64,000 bases of DNA from Ancrocorticia sp047602305 (GTDB lineage: Bacteria > Actinomycetota > Actinomycetes > Actinomycetales > Actinomycetaceae). The position numbers and the translations under genes were made by a program. Position 1 is the first letter of the stretch. Every line of letters starts with the position of its first letter. The notes under the pieces are model-generated. The model was not told the origin of the DNA. It did no database searches and saw nothing but the letters and a program-made list of their open reading frames with translations. The DNA lies in NCBI GenBank assembly GCA_047602305.1, contig JASGHO010000001.1:310001-374000 (forward strand), in the 5' to 3' direction. Of this stretch, positions 25,554 to 34,370 are shown piece after piece.

Positions 25554-26119
25554 CCGTTCTCCATCTCAACGCTGCAACCTTTGTGCCCACGTTATCGCTA
25601 TTCGTGTGCCAGGTGTGGGCGAGGCGAGCGATGCCCTGATTTTCAACTTCGTCAGGAAGCCCTATGTGTGAAATGCGTACAGATAGGGCATCGTCAGAGA
25701 GTTGAAATCCCAACACGCGTGTGCCGTAGCATATCGTCACTACCCTCCCAATATTTCCATACGAGTTCCTGACGATATGGCGATCATTGCGTGTGACAGT
25801 CCCGTAATTTCGGCTTTCGTTCTGTCAGGCCTTTCAGGAAACATTTGAGCTAACTTCCCCCGACATCTCAACTCGTGGCCACTGAACCACACCCTGCGAC
25901 CTACGTCCCTGATGACCTGCGGAATCATTCATATAATCGCGATTATAGCGGCCAAAGCAGGCGGTTTTACCTGAGCCTTTGCATACTGCAATGTGTACGT
26001 GGATCGATTCACCACCAAGGAATCGGATTAACGTTCATCGCTCTGTTACGAGTCCGAAACCGAATGTCATTCGCTCCTGATATCGTGACGAAATCTTGAA
26101 GAACCCATGGAGGTTAATA
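25554..26119. other. Divergent intergenic region of 566 nt with a perfect 16-bp palindrome
   Basis: No open frame of convincing coding character is present. The region separates the minus-strand dehydrogenase gene from the plus-strand nitrilase gene. It is AT-richer than its surroundings, and its only striking element is the palindrome at 25932-25947. I see no tRNA or repeat. Confidence 0.45.
25932..25947. promoter_or_regulatory. Perfect 16-bp palindrome, possible operator
   Basis: TATAATCGCGATTATA reads identically on both strands and lies about 170 nt before the nitrilase start. Its ends look like -10 elements in both directions. A dimeric repressor site between divergent promoters is plausible but unproven. 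Confidence 0.4.
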
Positions 26120-26938
26120 GTGGTAGCTGAATCCACGATATCCACGATTCGTGTGGCAATCGCGCAGATTGCCAGTTCGGGTGATACCGCAGAGAATCTT
26201 GCGACGGCTGTCGGGATGATTGAGCGAGCGGCAGCCCAGGGAGCGCAGCTCGTTGTTCTTCCCGAGGCAACTTCGGCGAACTTCGCGTGCCCCACCAGCG
26301 AGTCAGAGCAGCCACTTGACGGCCCGTTCGCCAGCGGCATTCGTGAGGCGGCAGCCGCCGCCGGGATTGTCGCAATCGTCGGGATGTTCGAACCGTCGGG
26401 TGATGGACGCAGTTTCAACACGCTGCTGGTCACTGGCCGCGCCGCAGGCCAAACCGTCGAAACTGCCTACCGCAAGGTGCACCTCTTCGATGCTTTCGGT
26501 TCCAAGGAATCCGATACGGTACGTCCGGGCGACGGCTACGTTACCTTCGCACTCGGCGACATCACGGTCGGCCTCGCTACCTGCTATGACCTGCGATTTG
26601 CGGACCAGTTCACCGCTCTTGGCCTCGCCGGAGCGGATCTCGTGTGCGTCTCTGCATCCTGGGGTGATGGCCCGGGCAAGGATGAGCAGTGGGATCTTCT
26701 CACCCGCGCGCGGGCGTTGGATTCGCAGGCCTGGTTGGTCGCCTGCGACCAGGCGTGGCAGCCGCCGCAGGGCACTGCTCCGCTGGGTGTCGGCCGCAGC
26801 GCCGTCATCGATCCGCTCGGAGTGGTTCGCGCCCGCCTCTCGTCCGCACCGGACCTCCTGGTGACCGACATCGACCTCACCCTCACCGCCGACGTGCGCG
26901 CCCGCGTCCCCGTGCTGGCGAGCCTGCGCGCGCAGTAG
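26120..26938 (+). CDS. Carbon-nitrogen hydrolase (nitrilase/omega-amidase family)
   Basis: A 272-residue hydrolase with GTG start at 26120, supported by TGGAGG at 26108-26113; a TTG upstream lies before that site. The Glu-Lys-Cys triad is visible in LVVLPEATS, TAYRKVHLFDAFG and GLATCYDLRF. This family cleaves non-peptide C-N bonds such as omega-amides or carbamoyl groups. It heads a likely operon with a DUF2848 protein (42 nt on) and an 11-TM permease. This suggests uptake and hydrolysis of an amide or carboxylated compound. Confidence 0.9.
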   Translation: MVAESTISTIRVAIAQIASSGDTAENLATAVGMIERAAAQGAQLVVLPEATSANFACPTSESEQPLDGPFASGIREAAAAAGIVAIVGMFEPSGDGRSFNTLLVTGRAAGQTVETAYRKVHLFDAFGSKESDTVRPGDGYVTFALGDITVGLATCYDLRFADQFTALGLAGADLVCVSASWGDGPGKDEQWDLLTRARALDSQAWLVACDQAWQPPQGTAPLGVGRSAVIDPLGVVRARLSSAPDLLVTDIDLTLTADVRARVPVLASLRAQ

Positions 26939-26980
26939 AGCCGACCCCACCTCACCACCCACTACTCAGGAGAATCTCTC

Positions 26981-27664
26981 ATGCCCAAACTCACCTTTAG
27001 CGTCGCCGGTGGCGAGCCGTTCACCATGGACGTCAACCGCGTCTTCAACGCCGGATATGCCGGTCGTAACCAGGAGAGCGTACGCGCCCATATCGCCGAG
27101 CTGGCCGAACTTGGTGTGCCCGCGCCCAGCACCACACCCACCCTCTACCCGGTATCGAACTTCCTTGCCGTCAACGAGACCACCATCCAAGTTCAGAACG
27201 AGCAGTCCTCCGGCGAGATGGAATACGTGCTCATTTTCCATGGCGGCAAGACCTATCTGACCATCGGCTCGGATCAGTCGGATCGCGAGCTGGAAGCCCT
27301 CAACGTTCCCAAGGCCAAGCAGTGCGCCCCGGACGTCATGGCCGCCGAGGTGTGGGATCTCGACGAAGTGGCGGACCACTTTGAATCCATCAAGACCCGA
27401 TGTGTGGTCACCAAGGATGGCGTGGACACCCTCTACATGGAAGGCACACTCGGCGACCTACTGGCTCCGGGCGAATGGACCGAGACGTTCGAGAAGTTCG
27501 GTATCGCCCAGGACGGCAACATCTTCTTCTCCGGCTGCTGGGTCACCATCCCCGAAGGCTTCATCTACGCCGATTCGTACCGCTGCACCATGACCGACGA
27601 CGTCCTGGGCCGCACCATCGAGCTGGCCTACGACGTCGAGTTCCTGCCCCGCGGAGTCGAGTAA
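26981..27664 (+). CDS. DUF2848 family protein
   Basis: A 227-residue soluble protein of DUF2848, starting at an ATG with GGAGA nearby. Typical segments are NAGYAGRNQESVRAHIAELAELGVPAPSTTPTLYPVS and EVWDLDEVADHFESIKTR. The C-terminal DVLGRTIELAYDVEFLP follows. The fold is related to fumarylacetoacetate-hydrolase-like proteins in my recollection, but no reaction is established. The permease gene starts 9 nt downstream, so they are co-expressed. It probably acts on the compound brought in by that permease. Confidence 0.85.
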   Translation: MPKLTFSVAGGEPFTMDVNRVFNAGYAGRNQESVRAHIAELAELGVPAPSTTPTLYPVSNFLAVNETTIQVQNEQSSGEMEYVLIFHGGKTYLTIGSDQSDRELEALNVPKAKQCAPDVMAAEVWDLDEVADHFESIKTRCVVTKDGVDTLYMEGTLGDLLAPGEWTETFEKFGIAQDGNIFFSGCWVTIPEGFIYADSYRCTMTDDVLGRTIELAYDVEFLPRGVE

Positions 27665-27673
27665 GGTCCGCCC

Positions 27674-28948
27674 ATGTTATTAGCACAGATCATCATGGTG
27701 ATCACGCTGCTCCTGATGATCTCCGGCCGCGCGCCGTTGTACATCACCGCAGCACTCGGATCCACCGCCGCCGCGCTGGCGGGCGGCTACGCACTCATCG
27801 GCTCCGATGAGGGAACAGTTACCGAACTGCTACGCATCGCGCTCAACCCCGTGATCATTGACATGACTGGCGTCCTGCTGTTCGTGGGCGTCATGCAATA
27901 CACCGGCTATCTCGACGTCATCGTGGCCAAGCTCATCGACATCGGCCGTGACAAAGGCGGCGCCCCCGGCGTCTCCACAGCGGCAGGACTTGCTGCGGCA
28001 TTGCTCGGTGCGGTCACCTCCTTCACCCAGCCCGTGGTCATGGCGACCGTGGCTGGCCCGGCCGCTGTCCGACTCAAGCAGGACCCGAACGCGGTGGCGG
28101 GAACGGTCTCGATGGCCAACGTCGTCGCCAATTCAGCGGGCTTCACGCACCCCACCCTGCTTGCCGTCCTCGGCGCCACCGGGGTGGGGTTTGGCATGAT
28201 CAACGTGTGGGGCCTGATCGGCAGTATCCCGGCGTTCATCGTGGCCTACCTCAAGGGCCGCAACGACATGCGTAAAGCCGGCATCGATCTCAGCAAGGGC
28301 TACGAGGAGGGCGAGCTGTCCCAGATGGATCAGCTGCCCGCGGGCCATCCTTCGTTCATCAAGGCGCTCTTCCCGTTCCTGCTACTGTGCGTCATGTTCT
28401 TCACCGGCGTGCCCGTGTTCCTGGTGGGTATGGTTTCCAGCTTGCTGGTGCTCGCCATGTCGCGCACCAACCTCATGCTGGGCGAGAAGGAGATGGTCAA
28501 GGGTGTCGCGATGATCGCTACGCCGGTGACCGCCATCATCAGCCTGATGTTCATGTCCACTGTGGTGTCGAAGATTGGCCTGATCACCACGATCGGCGAG
28601 TACGTCGAGCCGATCCTGTTGCTGGCGCCCGTGCAGATTCTGCTTCTCATTTCCGCTTTCTCGGGGACGATTACGCAGTCGTTCTCGGCGTCGGCGCCGC
28701 TACTGTTGCCCTTCACCACGATGGTGCTGGACATGGGCGCGGATCCCACCGCTGTGGCCTTCGCCGCGATCACCGGTGCGGCGATCATGCAGCTCTTCCT
28801 TACCGGCGGCGCCCTCACCGCGCTCCCGGTGGTGGTGGGCGTGGTGCCCGGCTCCGACCAGCGCACCGCCAACCGCTGGCACCGCCCCTGCATGCTCGCG
28901 GCCCTCGGTGTCTGCTTCGTGCTGACGTTTATTGTCGGGCTATTTTGA
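27674..28948 (+). CDS. Ion-transporter-superfamily permease (organic acid uptake)
   Basis: A 424-residue protein with about eleven hydrophobic spans. Its re-entrant-loop-like segments (SFTQPVVMATVAGPAAV and AFSGTITQSFSASAPLLLPF) recall the GntP/CitM/DcuC superfamily of secondary transporters. Between spans 5 and 6 lies a cytoplasmic loop (KGRNDMRKAGIDLSKGYEEGE). It is last in the nitrilase-DUF2848 operon and precedes a strong terminator. The substrate is probably a small carboxylate or its amide; this is inferred from context only. Confidence 0.82.
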   Translation: MLLAQIIMVITLLLMISGRAPLYITAALGSTAAALAGGYALIGSDEGTVTELLRIALNPVIIDMTGVLLFVGVMQYTGYLDVIVAKLIDIGRDKGGAPGVSTAAGLAAALLGAVTSFTQPVVMATVAGPAAVRLKQDPNAVAGTVSMANVVANSAGFTHPTLLAVLGATGVGFGMINVWGLIGSIPAFIVAYLKGRNDMRKAGIDLSKGYEEGELSQMDQLPAGHPSFIKALFPFLLLCVMFFTGVPVFLVGMVSSLLVLAMSRTNLMLGEKEMVKGVAMIATPVTAIISLMFMSTVVSKIGLITTIGEYVEPILLLAPVQILLLISAFSGTITQSFSASAPLLLPFTTMVLDMGADPTAVAFAAITGAAIMQLFLTGGALTALPVVVGVVPGSDQRTANRWHRPCMLAALGVCFVLTFIVGLF

Positions 28949-28954
28949 GACATG

Positions 28955-29002
28955 AACGACGACGGCGCCTACTTACGTACGTGAGCGGGCGCCGTCGTCG
29001 TT
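28955..29002 (+). terminator. Strong terminator after the permease gene
   Basis: A 15-bp perfect stem pairs AACGACGACGGCGCC (28955-28969) with GGCGCCGTCGTCGTT (28988-29002). The 18-nt loop contains ACGTACGT. It starts 6 nt after the operon's last stop. Confidence 0.88.
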
Positions 29003-29066
29003 GTATGTCGCCCGAACAACACTCGAATCAATGGCGCAAAAAGTTACCGAAGAGTAACTTTGAGGT

Positions 29067-29882
29067 GTGAGTATCAAGGCGGGGCGTGTGGCAGGTGTTG
29101 GTTTGGGCGCGGGAGCGGTAGCGATGTATCGCGGGGCGAAGGGTGTGGCGAAGCAGAACAGTCCGTTCCGCAGGCAGTGGGAGGAACATCTGTTGGCCAC
29201 GGTCGAGGCGCTGAACGACGTCGCCGACAGGGGAGAGGAGCTTCCCCTCATCTATGTGGCGATGGGCGATTCGGCCGCGCAAGGGCTCGGTGCCTCGAAT
29301 TTTGAAGAAGGATACGTGCCGCGAGTCGCTTCGGCGCTGCGCCACGCGAGCGGCCGGGACGTCGCGCTCCTCAACATCTCGCTCTCCGGCGGCACCGCCG
29401 CCTCAGTTCTGGGAACTCAGATTCCGCAGCTGAACGGCATGCTGATCGGTGGGCAGCCGATCATCCCGGATATTTTGACGCTGGACATCGGCGGGAACGA
29501 CGTCGGCGTGGCGGAACTTTCCGTCGAAGAATTCGGTGTGCGCATGGACCGGATCGTGGCGCAACTGCCGCAACCGGCCGTCATCGCCAACATCCCCACC
29601 TTCAAGCCGCTGCGCGTGGAGAAGCGGGCCGCGGCGCTCTCCATCCAGATCGAGCGCGCCGCGAAGAAATACGGGGCCGGGATCGTTCGCCTCGAAGAGC
29701 TCTCCAACACCTTCGGGCTGTGGGAATACATGACCCAGTATCATGCGCCGGACATGTTCCACCCCAATTCGCCCTGGTACGAGCGCTGGGCGCAGTTGTT
29801 CATGGATGAGATGTGCGAGCAGCTTGGCCTGCCCGAAGTCGACGTGGCAGAGGTGCCGGTGTGGGAGCCGTGGCGCGGGTAG
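29067..29882 (+). CDS. SGNH/GDSL-family hydrolase
   Basis: A 271-residue esterase/lipase-like protein with GTG start (29067). Block I is AMGDSAAQGLGASN with nucleophile Ser, block III is LDIGGNDVG and block V is DMFHPNSPWYERWA with the catalytic Asp/His. The first 25 residues are glycine/alanine-rich and weakly hydrophobic, without a clear signal peptide. The substrate is unknown; relatives deacetylate sugars or cleave lipids. It is separated from the preceding operon by a terminator. Confidence 0.88.
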   Translation: MSIKAGRVAGVGLGAGAVAMYRGAKGVAKQNSPFRRQWEEHLLATVEALNDVADRGEELPLIYVAMGDSAAQGLGASNFEEGYVPRVASALRHASGRDVALLNISLSGGTAASVLGTQIPQLNGMLIGGQPIIPDILTLDIGGNDVGVAELSVEEFGVRMDRIVAQLPQPAVIANIPTFKPLRVEKRAAALSIQIERAAKKYGAGIVRLEELSNTFGLWEYMTQYHAPDMFHPNSPWYERWAQLFMDEMCEQLGLPEVDVAEVPVWEPWRG

Positions 29883-29954
29883 CGTGCTGGGTCGGCTAGA
29901 ATTGCGCCGCGAACGCCGCGTGCCGGTGCCCGCGACCACGTGACAGAATGAGGC

Positions 29955-30854
29955 ATGACCTCCAGAGAAGACATCCTCATTAATGCGAATGAACTCGCCG
30001 CACTCCTTGACTCCCAGCGAGCCCTGCCCGCGGGCGCCCCGCGCACTCGCCTCCTCGACGTCCGCTGGACGTTGATTCTCCCTGGGGCCGACGGCACGGA
30101 CGGTCCGTCCGAACCCGTCGGCCTGGCTGATTTCCGGGCGGGACACATTCCGGATGCCGTCTTTGTCGATCTGGACGGCGAGCTTGCCGAGCACGGTGCA
30201 CCCGAAGATGGGCGCCACCCGCTTCCGTCCTTCGAGCGCCTACAGAGTGCGGCCCGGCGGTGGGGACTTAACGAGGGCGACGACGTCGTCGTGTACGACG
30301 GCGGCGGGAATCTTGCGTCGGCACGGGCCTGGTGGCTGCTGCGCGACGCCGGCCTGCGCGTTCGTTTGCTGGACGGCTCGCTACCGGCGTGGAAGCGTGC
30401 CGGGCTCCAGCTGGAGTCGGGGGAGGCCGCCGTCGACCCGGGAAATGTTGTCCTCGATTCCGGGCAGTTGCCGCGGCTCGAACTGGCCGACGTGGAGCAG
30501 TTTGTCCGTGACGGCGGCGCATTACTCGACGCGCGGGCCGGTGAACGCTACCGCGGCGAGCAGGAGCCGATCGATCCGCGCGCCGGGCACATTCCGGGGG
30601 CGCTTAACACGCCTACCACGGATAATCTTGATGCTGAAGGTTTCTTCTTGGACGCCGCAGCGCTTCAGGCTCGTTTCGCCACGGCTGGCGTTCGTACAGA
30701 CGCGCCGGTGGCCACCTACTGTGGTTCGGGCGTTACCGCTGCTCACAACCTCGTGGCGCTGGCCCTCGCCGGTATCGATGCCGCGTTGTATCCGGGTTCG
30801 TGGTCGCAGTGGTCGAACCACGAGCTTCCGGTGGCAACCGGTCCGGAGGCGTAG
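29955..30854 (+). CDS. Thiosulfate/3-mercaptopyruvate sulfurtransferase (tandem rhodanese)
   Basis: A 299-residue two-domain rhodanese. The N-terminal inactive domain contains LLDVRWTLILPGADG and AGHIPDAVFVDLDGELAE. The C-terminal domain carries LLDARAGERYRGEQEPIDPRAGHIPGA and the active-site loop TYCGSGVTAAH with the persulfide cysteine. It transfers sulfane sulfur to cyanide or thiol acceptors. The loop CGSGVTA fits the SseA-like class; the true donor is not decided by sequence. It converges with the MarP gene. Confidence 0.92.
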   Translation: MTSREDILINANELAALLDSQRALPAGAPRTRLLDVRWTLILPGADGTDGPSEPVGLADFRAGHIPDAVFVDLDGELAEHGAPEDGRHPLPSFERLQSAARRWGLNEGDDVVVYDGGGNLASARAWWLLRDAGLRVRLLDGSLPAWKRAGLQLESGEAAVDPGNVVLDSGQLPRLELADVEQFVRDGGALLDARAGERYRGEQEPIDPRAGHIPGALNTPTTDNLDAEGFFLDAAALQARFATAGVRTDAPVATYCGSGVTAAHNLVALALAGIDAALYPGSWSQWSNHELPVATGPEA

Positions 30855-30877
30855 TCTGGGCGTCGCGAGCCCGGCCG

Positions 30878-32068
30878 TCACCCCAAGCAACTCCCGGAAT
30901 CCACGGCCGCGTTGACCGGTGAGAGTCCGTCGAGAATCGGGTACAGCTCCTCGTTGGTCATGGCGTAACCGATGCCCGGATTCTCGGCGCGGGCGAAAAT
31001 GACTCCGGCGACGCCACCACCCTCGCTGAGTAGCGGGCCACCCGAGTTTCCGGGTTCCACGGCGGCTTCCAGCACATGGATCGAACGGGCCGCCGAGGAG
31101 GTTCCGTAGATGTCGGGGATGATGTTCGCGCCGGTGGCGAGCACTCGGGCCGGGACACTCTGGAACGGACCGCCGTAGGGATAACCTTGCACGACGGCGG
31201 CGCTGCCCGCAGCGAGCGAATCATCCAGGGCCAGCGGAGCCGCGTCCACGTCGGCGGAGATGACGGCGAGATCGTCGACAGGATCAAAATAGATGATGGA
31301 ACCGGGGCGGGCGGGTTCACCCGGCAGCTCGACGAGTGGTGACGGCACTCCGGCTACCACGTGCGCATTGGTGACGATGAGGTCCTCGGCCACCACGAAG
31401 CCCGAACCCGAAGGCATGGTGCCGCACGCGGGAGCGAGGCCGGAGACGCGGGCCACCGAGTTCGCGGCCGTTTGCAGCGCCGGGTTGTCGAGTTGTACGT
31501 CAGCGAGTTGGCCGCCGAGATCATCAGTGTTGCCGTCGAAAATTCCCTCGATGGTGGGCAGGACGGCGTCGTCGAAGGCGTGGGCGCGAAGGCGGGCGAC
31601 GGCGTCGTCGACCACAGGAGGGGTGTAACGGTCGATGGTCTGGAGCAGCGTCGAGGAGGCGAGCAACTGGGAGAGGACGGGGATGCCCGCCGTAATGACT
31701 CCGGTGGCTGTGAAGGCGAGGGCTACTGCGGCTCCCACCAGCGCTAATGCGCCGCCGAGTAACCGCTCGATCGGGCCCAACAGGAGGCGATCAGCGCCGC
31801 GACGGAAGGCGTGCCCGATTCCCGACCCGATACCGGAGGTAATACTGAGCAGCAGGGCGGCGGCACCAATAACTGCGGCGCCGCGCCACGTATCACTACC
31901 AACGTGTTGGGCCACGAGCGGCAGCACATAGGGCATGGCAAGGGCGCCCGCGATGAGTCCCGCGAAGGTTCCGAGCGTGGAGAAGAATCCCGCGCGCAGG
32001 CCCGCCATCAGGGCGAAAAACAGGAGGACCAGAAGGACGATGTCAATGACGGTTGGCATGCTCACCAT
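30878..32068 (-). CDS. MarP-like membrane serine protease (CvpA domain plus trypsin-like domain)
   Basis: A 396-residue protease. The N-terminal four hydrophobic spans (about 8-28, 33-54, 62-85 and 103-130) form a CvpA-like domain. The extracytoplasmic chymotrypsin-like domain shows GSGFVVAEDLIVTNAHVVAG (His), DPVDDLAVI (Asp) and VEPGNSGGPLLSEGG (Ser). Two cysteines (ACGTMPSG and the final GSCLG) could form the redox disulfide known for mycobacterial MarP, which protects cells against acid and oxidative stress. The ATG at 32068 is followed three codons later by another ATG (32059), which is an alternative start. Confidence 0.92.
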   Translation of the reverse strand: MVSMPTVIDIVLLVLLFFALMAGLRAGFFSTLGTFAGLIAGALAMPYVLPLVAQHVGSDTWRGAAVIGAAALLLSITSGIGSGIGHAFRRGADRLLLGPIERLLGGALALVGAAVALAFTATGVITAGIPVLSQLLASSTLLQTIDRYTPPVVDDAVARLRAHAFDDAVLPTIEGIFDGNTDDLGGQLADVQLDNPALQTAANSVARVSGLAPACGTMPSGSGFVVAEDLIVTNAHVVAGVPSPLVELPGEPARPGSIIYFDPVDDLAVISADVDAAPLALDDSLAAGSAAVVQGYPYGGPFQSVPARVLATGANIIPDIYGTSSAARSIHVLEAAVEPGNSGGPLLSEGGGVAGVIFARAENPGIGYAMTNEELYPILDGLSPVNAAVDSGSCLG

Positions 32069-32152
32069 CGTTGCCGATCAAACTGAGTTTTCCCTGACGG
32101 GCATTGACCGGAACTGACGGGCACTGATGGCGTCACGAAAACTCCTGAGATG

Positions 32153-32198
32153 GTGGTACTAACTGGGTATCCCTTGGCGTTTCGACATCCCGTAGCGT
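32153..32198 (+). promoter_or_regulatory. Shared-motif leaderless promoter of MmyB-type regulator 1
   Basis: GTGGTACT (32153-32160), AACT, GGGTATCCC (32165-32173), exactly 19 nt, then TAGCGT (32193-32198). The regulator's ATG starts 6 nt later with no ribosome-binding site, which is the geometry of a leaderless transcript. The same layout occurs at 37352, 48931 and 61204. The box overlaps the -35 position, as expected for an activator-dependent or repressible promoter. Here the second palindrome half is degenerate (TAT in place of ACT). Confidence 0.7.
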
Positions 32199-32204
32199 AG
32201 AACC

Positions 32205-33104
32205 ATGAATAATCGAGTCGAAGTTCGCGACTTCCTGACAAGCCGTCGCGCGAGAATCAAACCGGAACAGGTCGGGCTGCCATCCGGTAAGAACCGACGG
32301 GTGGCTGGCCTGCGCCGTAGCGAAGTGGCCACTCTTGCCAATTTGAGTGTCGAATACTACTCACGCCTCGAGCGTGGTGGCATCAGCGGAGCCACCCCTG
32401 AAGTTCTGGACGCTCTGGCACGAGCACTCAGGCTGAGCGACGACGAGCGTGCCCACCTCTTTGATCTCGCACACGCGGCCCATCCGGTGGCCAGGCCGCC
32501 AAAGAATCGCGGCGCGAACACGTGGAAAGCGCATCCCACTCTTCAATGGACGCTGGACTCGATTACCCGTGGCCCCGCTTTGGTGCGTAACGGGCGTATG
32601 GACGTGCTTGCATACAACCTCCTGGGGCGCGCCTTCTACAAGGACGCGTTCGATATGCCGGGTGCAACACCGAACTTTGCGAAGTTCATCTTCCTTGACC
32701 AACGAGGCAAGGACTTCCACAAGGATTGGGAGAGGGCTGCTGATACAGCCGTTCAGATTCTGCGGGCCGAGGGCGCCCGCAACTCCCACGACGAGGAGCA
32801 CCACAAGTTGGTGGGTGAGCTCTCGACTCGAAGTGAGGAGTTCCGCCGCCGCTGGGCGGATCATGATGTGTGGAGGCCCGGTGCAGGTCTGAAGTACTTC
32901 CGACATCCCATCGTGGGGGATGTGACTGTCGCTTTCGAGGGCCTTGAGATGGCATCCGAACCTGGGTTGACCTTGACGATCTACACTCCTGAACCGGGTT
33001 CAGCCTCCGAAGATGCCATGCAACTACTTGCTTCATGGGCGGCGAGCGAGTATGGCGAATCCGATGAGGTTATCTGCGACAAGACGCGTGCTGCTGATCT
33101 GTGA
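32205..33104 (+). CDS. MmyB-type XRE-family transcriptional regulator 1
   Basis: A 299-residue regulator. The first 90 residues form a helix-turn-helix domain (LRRSEVATLANLSVEYYSRLERG recognition region). The remainder is an MmyB-like ligand-binding domain (GPALVRNGRMDVLAYNLLGRAFYKD ... LTIYTPEPGS), which in structures of the family holds a small hydrophobic ligand. It is closely similar to the regulator at 37405, so the two are paralogues. A promoter box shared with other loci lies 32 nt upstream, suggesting autoregulation. It is translated without an obvious Shine-Dalgarno. Confidence 0.93.
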   Translation: MNNRVEVRDFLTSRRARIKPEQVGLPSGKNRRVAGLRRSEVATLANLSVEYYSRLERGGISGATPEVLDALARALRLSDDERAHLFDLAHAAHPVARPPKNRGANTWKAHPTLQWTLDSITRGPALVRNGRMDVLAYNLLGRAFYKDAFDMPGATPNFAKFIFLDQRGKDFHKDWERAADTAVQILRAEGARNSHDEEHHKLVGELSTRSEEFRRRWADHDVWRPGAGLKYFRHPIVGDVTVAFEGLEMASEPGLTLTIYTPEPGSASEDAMQLLASWAASEYGESDEVICDKTRAADL

Positions 33105-33215
33105 CGCTCGGCTTCCAGGGCCAGAAAGGTGACCCCGAAATCGTCCATCGCGGAGATTCGCGGGGCCACCTTGCCTGATTGTCGGCTATCTTTCCAGCGG
33201 TTTCCGTTACAGCGT

Positions 33216-34235
33216 CTACAGCGTCAGAAGGACCTTCGTTGCTCGGCGTTCGTCCATCGCCCTGTAGCCTTCGGCAGCTTCCTCGAGGGGAAGGGTGAGA
33301 TCGAAGACGATACCAGGATCAATCTCGCCGTTCATGATGAGGTCGATGAGGTCGGGGAGGAAGCGCCGCACGGGAGCTGGGCCACCGAGGAGGTTAACGG
33401 TGGCGAAGAAGAGTGCTTGCCCGTCAAGGTTGACATTGTGGGATACACCGACGAAGCCCACGTGACCTCCCGGCCGTGTGGCACCGATGGCCTGCATCAT
33501 CGATTCCTGCGTTCCGACGGCTTCGATGGTGGAGTGGGCCCCATATCCGCCGGTGAGCTCCTTGATCTTTGCAACTCCGGCCTCGCCACGTTCCTCGACG
33601 ATGTCCGTGGCGCCAAACTTCTTCGCGAGCGCCTGGCGGTCCGCGTGGCGTGACATGGCGATGATGTGCTCCGCTCCGAGGCGCCGTGCCGCGAGGATTC
33701 CCATGAGTCCAACTGCGCCGTCACCAACCACGGCGACCGTCTTGCCCGGACCTGCTTGGGCCGCGACGGCGGCAAACCATCCGGTGCCGAGGACGTCCGA
33801 GGCCGCGAGCAGGCTCCGGACCTGGGCTTCCGTCGGCTCACCCGGCACCTTGACGAGAGTTCCATCGGCCAGAGGAATTCGTGCGAACTCGGCTTGTGTA
33901 CCGACTCCGCCCATCATCACCTGATGAATGCAGCGCGATTGGAATCCGGCATCGCAGATTTCGCACGTGTTGTCAGAAGCCACGAAGGAGCCAACCACGT
34001 AGTCTCCCACTTTGATGCCGACGACGTCGTCGCCGACCTGTTCGACGATACCCACGTACTCGTGGCCCATCGGTGCGTCCTTGACCGGTTCGGCTCCGCG
34101 GTAGGGCCACAGGTCAGAGCCACAGATGCAGGCGGCGGTGACGCGAATGATTGCGTCTGTGGGCTCTTGGATGACGGGATTCGGGCGTTCCACAACTCGA
34201 ACGTCTCCGGGGGCGTGCATAACTACTCCACGCAT
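33216..34235 (-). CDS. Zinc-dependent alcohol dehydrogenase
   Basis: A 339-residue medium-chain dehydrogenase. The zinc-binding segments CICGSDLWPYRG and MGHEYVGIVEQVGDDV are present, as are the structural cysteines CEICDAGFQSRC. The NAD(P) site is VAVVGDGAVGLMGILAARRLGA. The substrate is probably a primary alcohol or aldehyde. Three of the four usual structural-zinc cysteines are evident. The gene is transcribed away from the neighbouring lipoprotein gene, with AAGGAGAT just before its ATG. A degenerate copy of the shared promoter box lies upstream (34313-34358). Confidence 0.92.
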   Translation of the reverse strand: MRGVVMHAPGDVRVVERPNPVIQEPTDAIIRVTAACICGSDLWPYRGAEPVKDAPMGHEYVGIVEQVGDDVVGIKVGDYVVGSFVASDNTCEICDAGFQSRCIHQVMMGGVGTQAEFARIPLADGTLVKVPGEPTEAQVRSLLAASDVLGTGWFAAVAAQAGPGKTVAVVGDGAVGLMGILAARRLGAEHIIAMSRHADRQALAKKFGATDIVEERGEAGVAKIKELTGGYGAHSTIEAVGTQESMMQAIGATRPGGHVGFVGVSHNVNLDGQALFFATVNLLGGPAPVRRFLPDLIDLIMNGEIDPGIVFDLTLPLEEAAEGYRAMDERRATKVLLTL

Positions 34236-34312
34236 GATGATCTCCTTGTTTTGTTGTTCATGAATACTGAGCCACGTTGTGTGAGTGTGTGGGTGCGGCT
34301 CGTACCAGTTCC

Positions 34313-34358
34313 ATCATGCCCGAGACTCACCGCGTGGGGGAGTCACTGTTAGGGCACG
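34313..34358 (-). promoter_or_regulatory. Degenerate copy of the shared promoter box, upstream of the alcohol dehydrogenase
   Basis: On the minus strand GTGACTCCC (34346-34338) matches eight of nine bases of the conserved GGGACTCCC. CATGAT (34318-34313), a fair -10, follows after exactly 19 nt. The GGTACT part is poorly conserved. A leader of about 70 nt would precede the dehydrogenase ATG. The matching geometry is the main support. Confidence 0.4.
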
Positions 34359-34370
34359 GCAATCCGCCGC

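Noticed and set aside
34338..34358. Treating the weak box upstream of the alcohol dehydrogenase as equal to the other four
   Set aside because: The GGTACT part matches at only three of eight positions including its flanks, so it is kept only as a low-confidence candidate.
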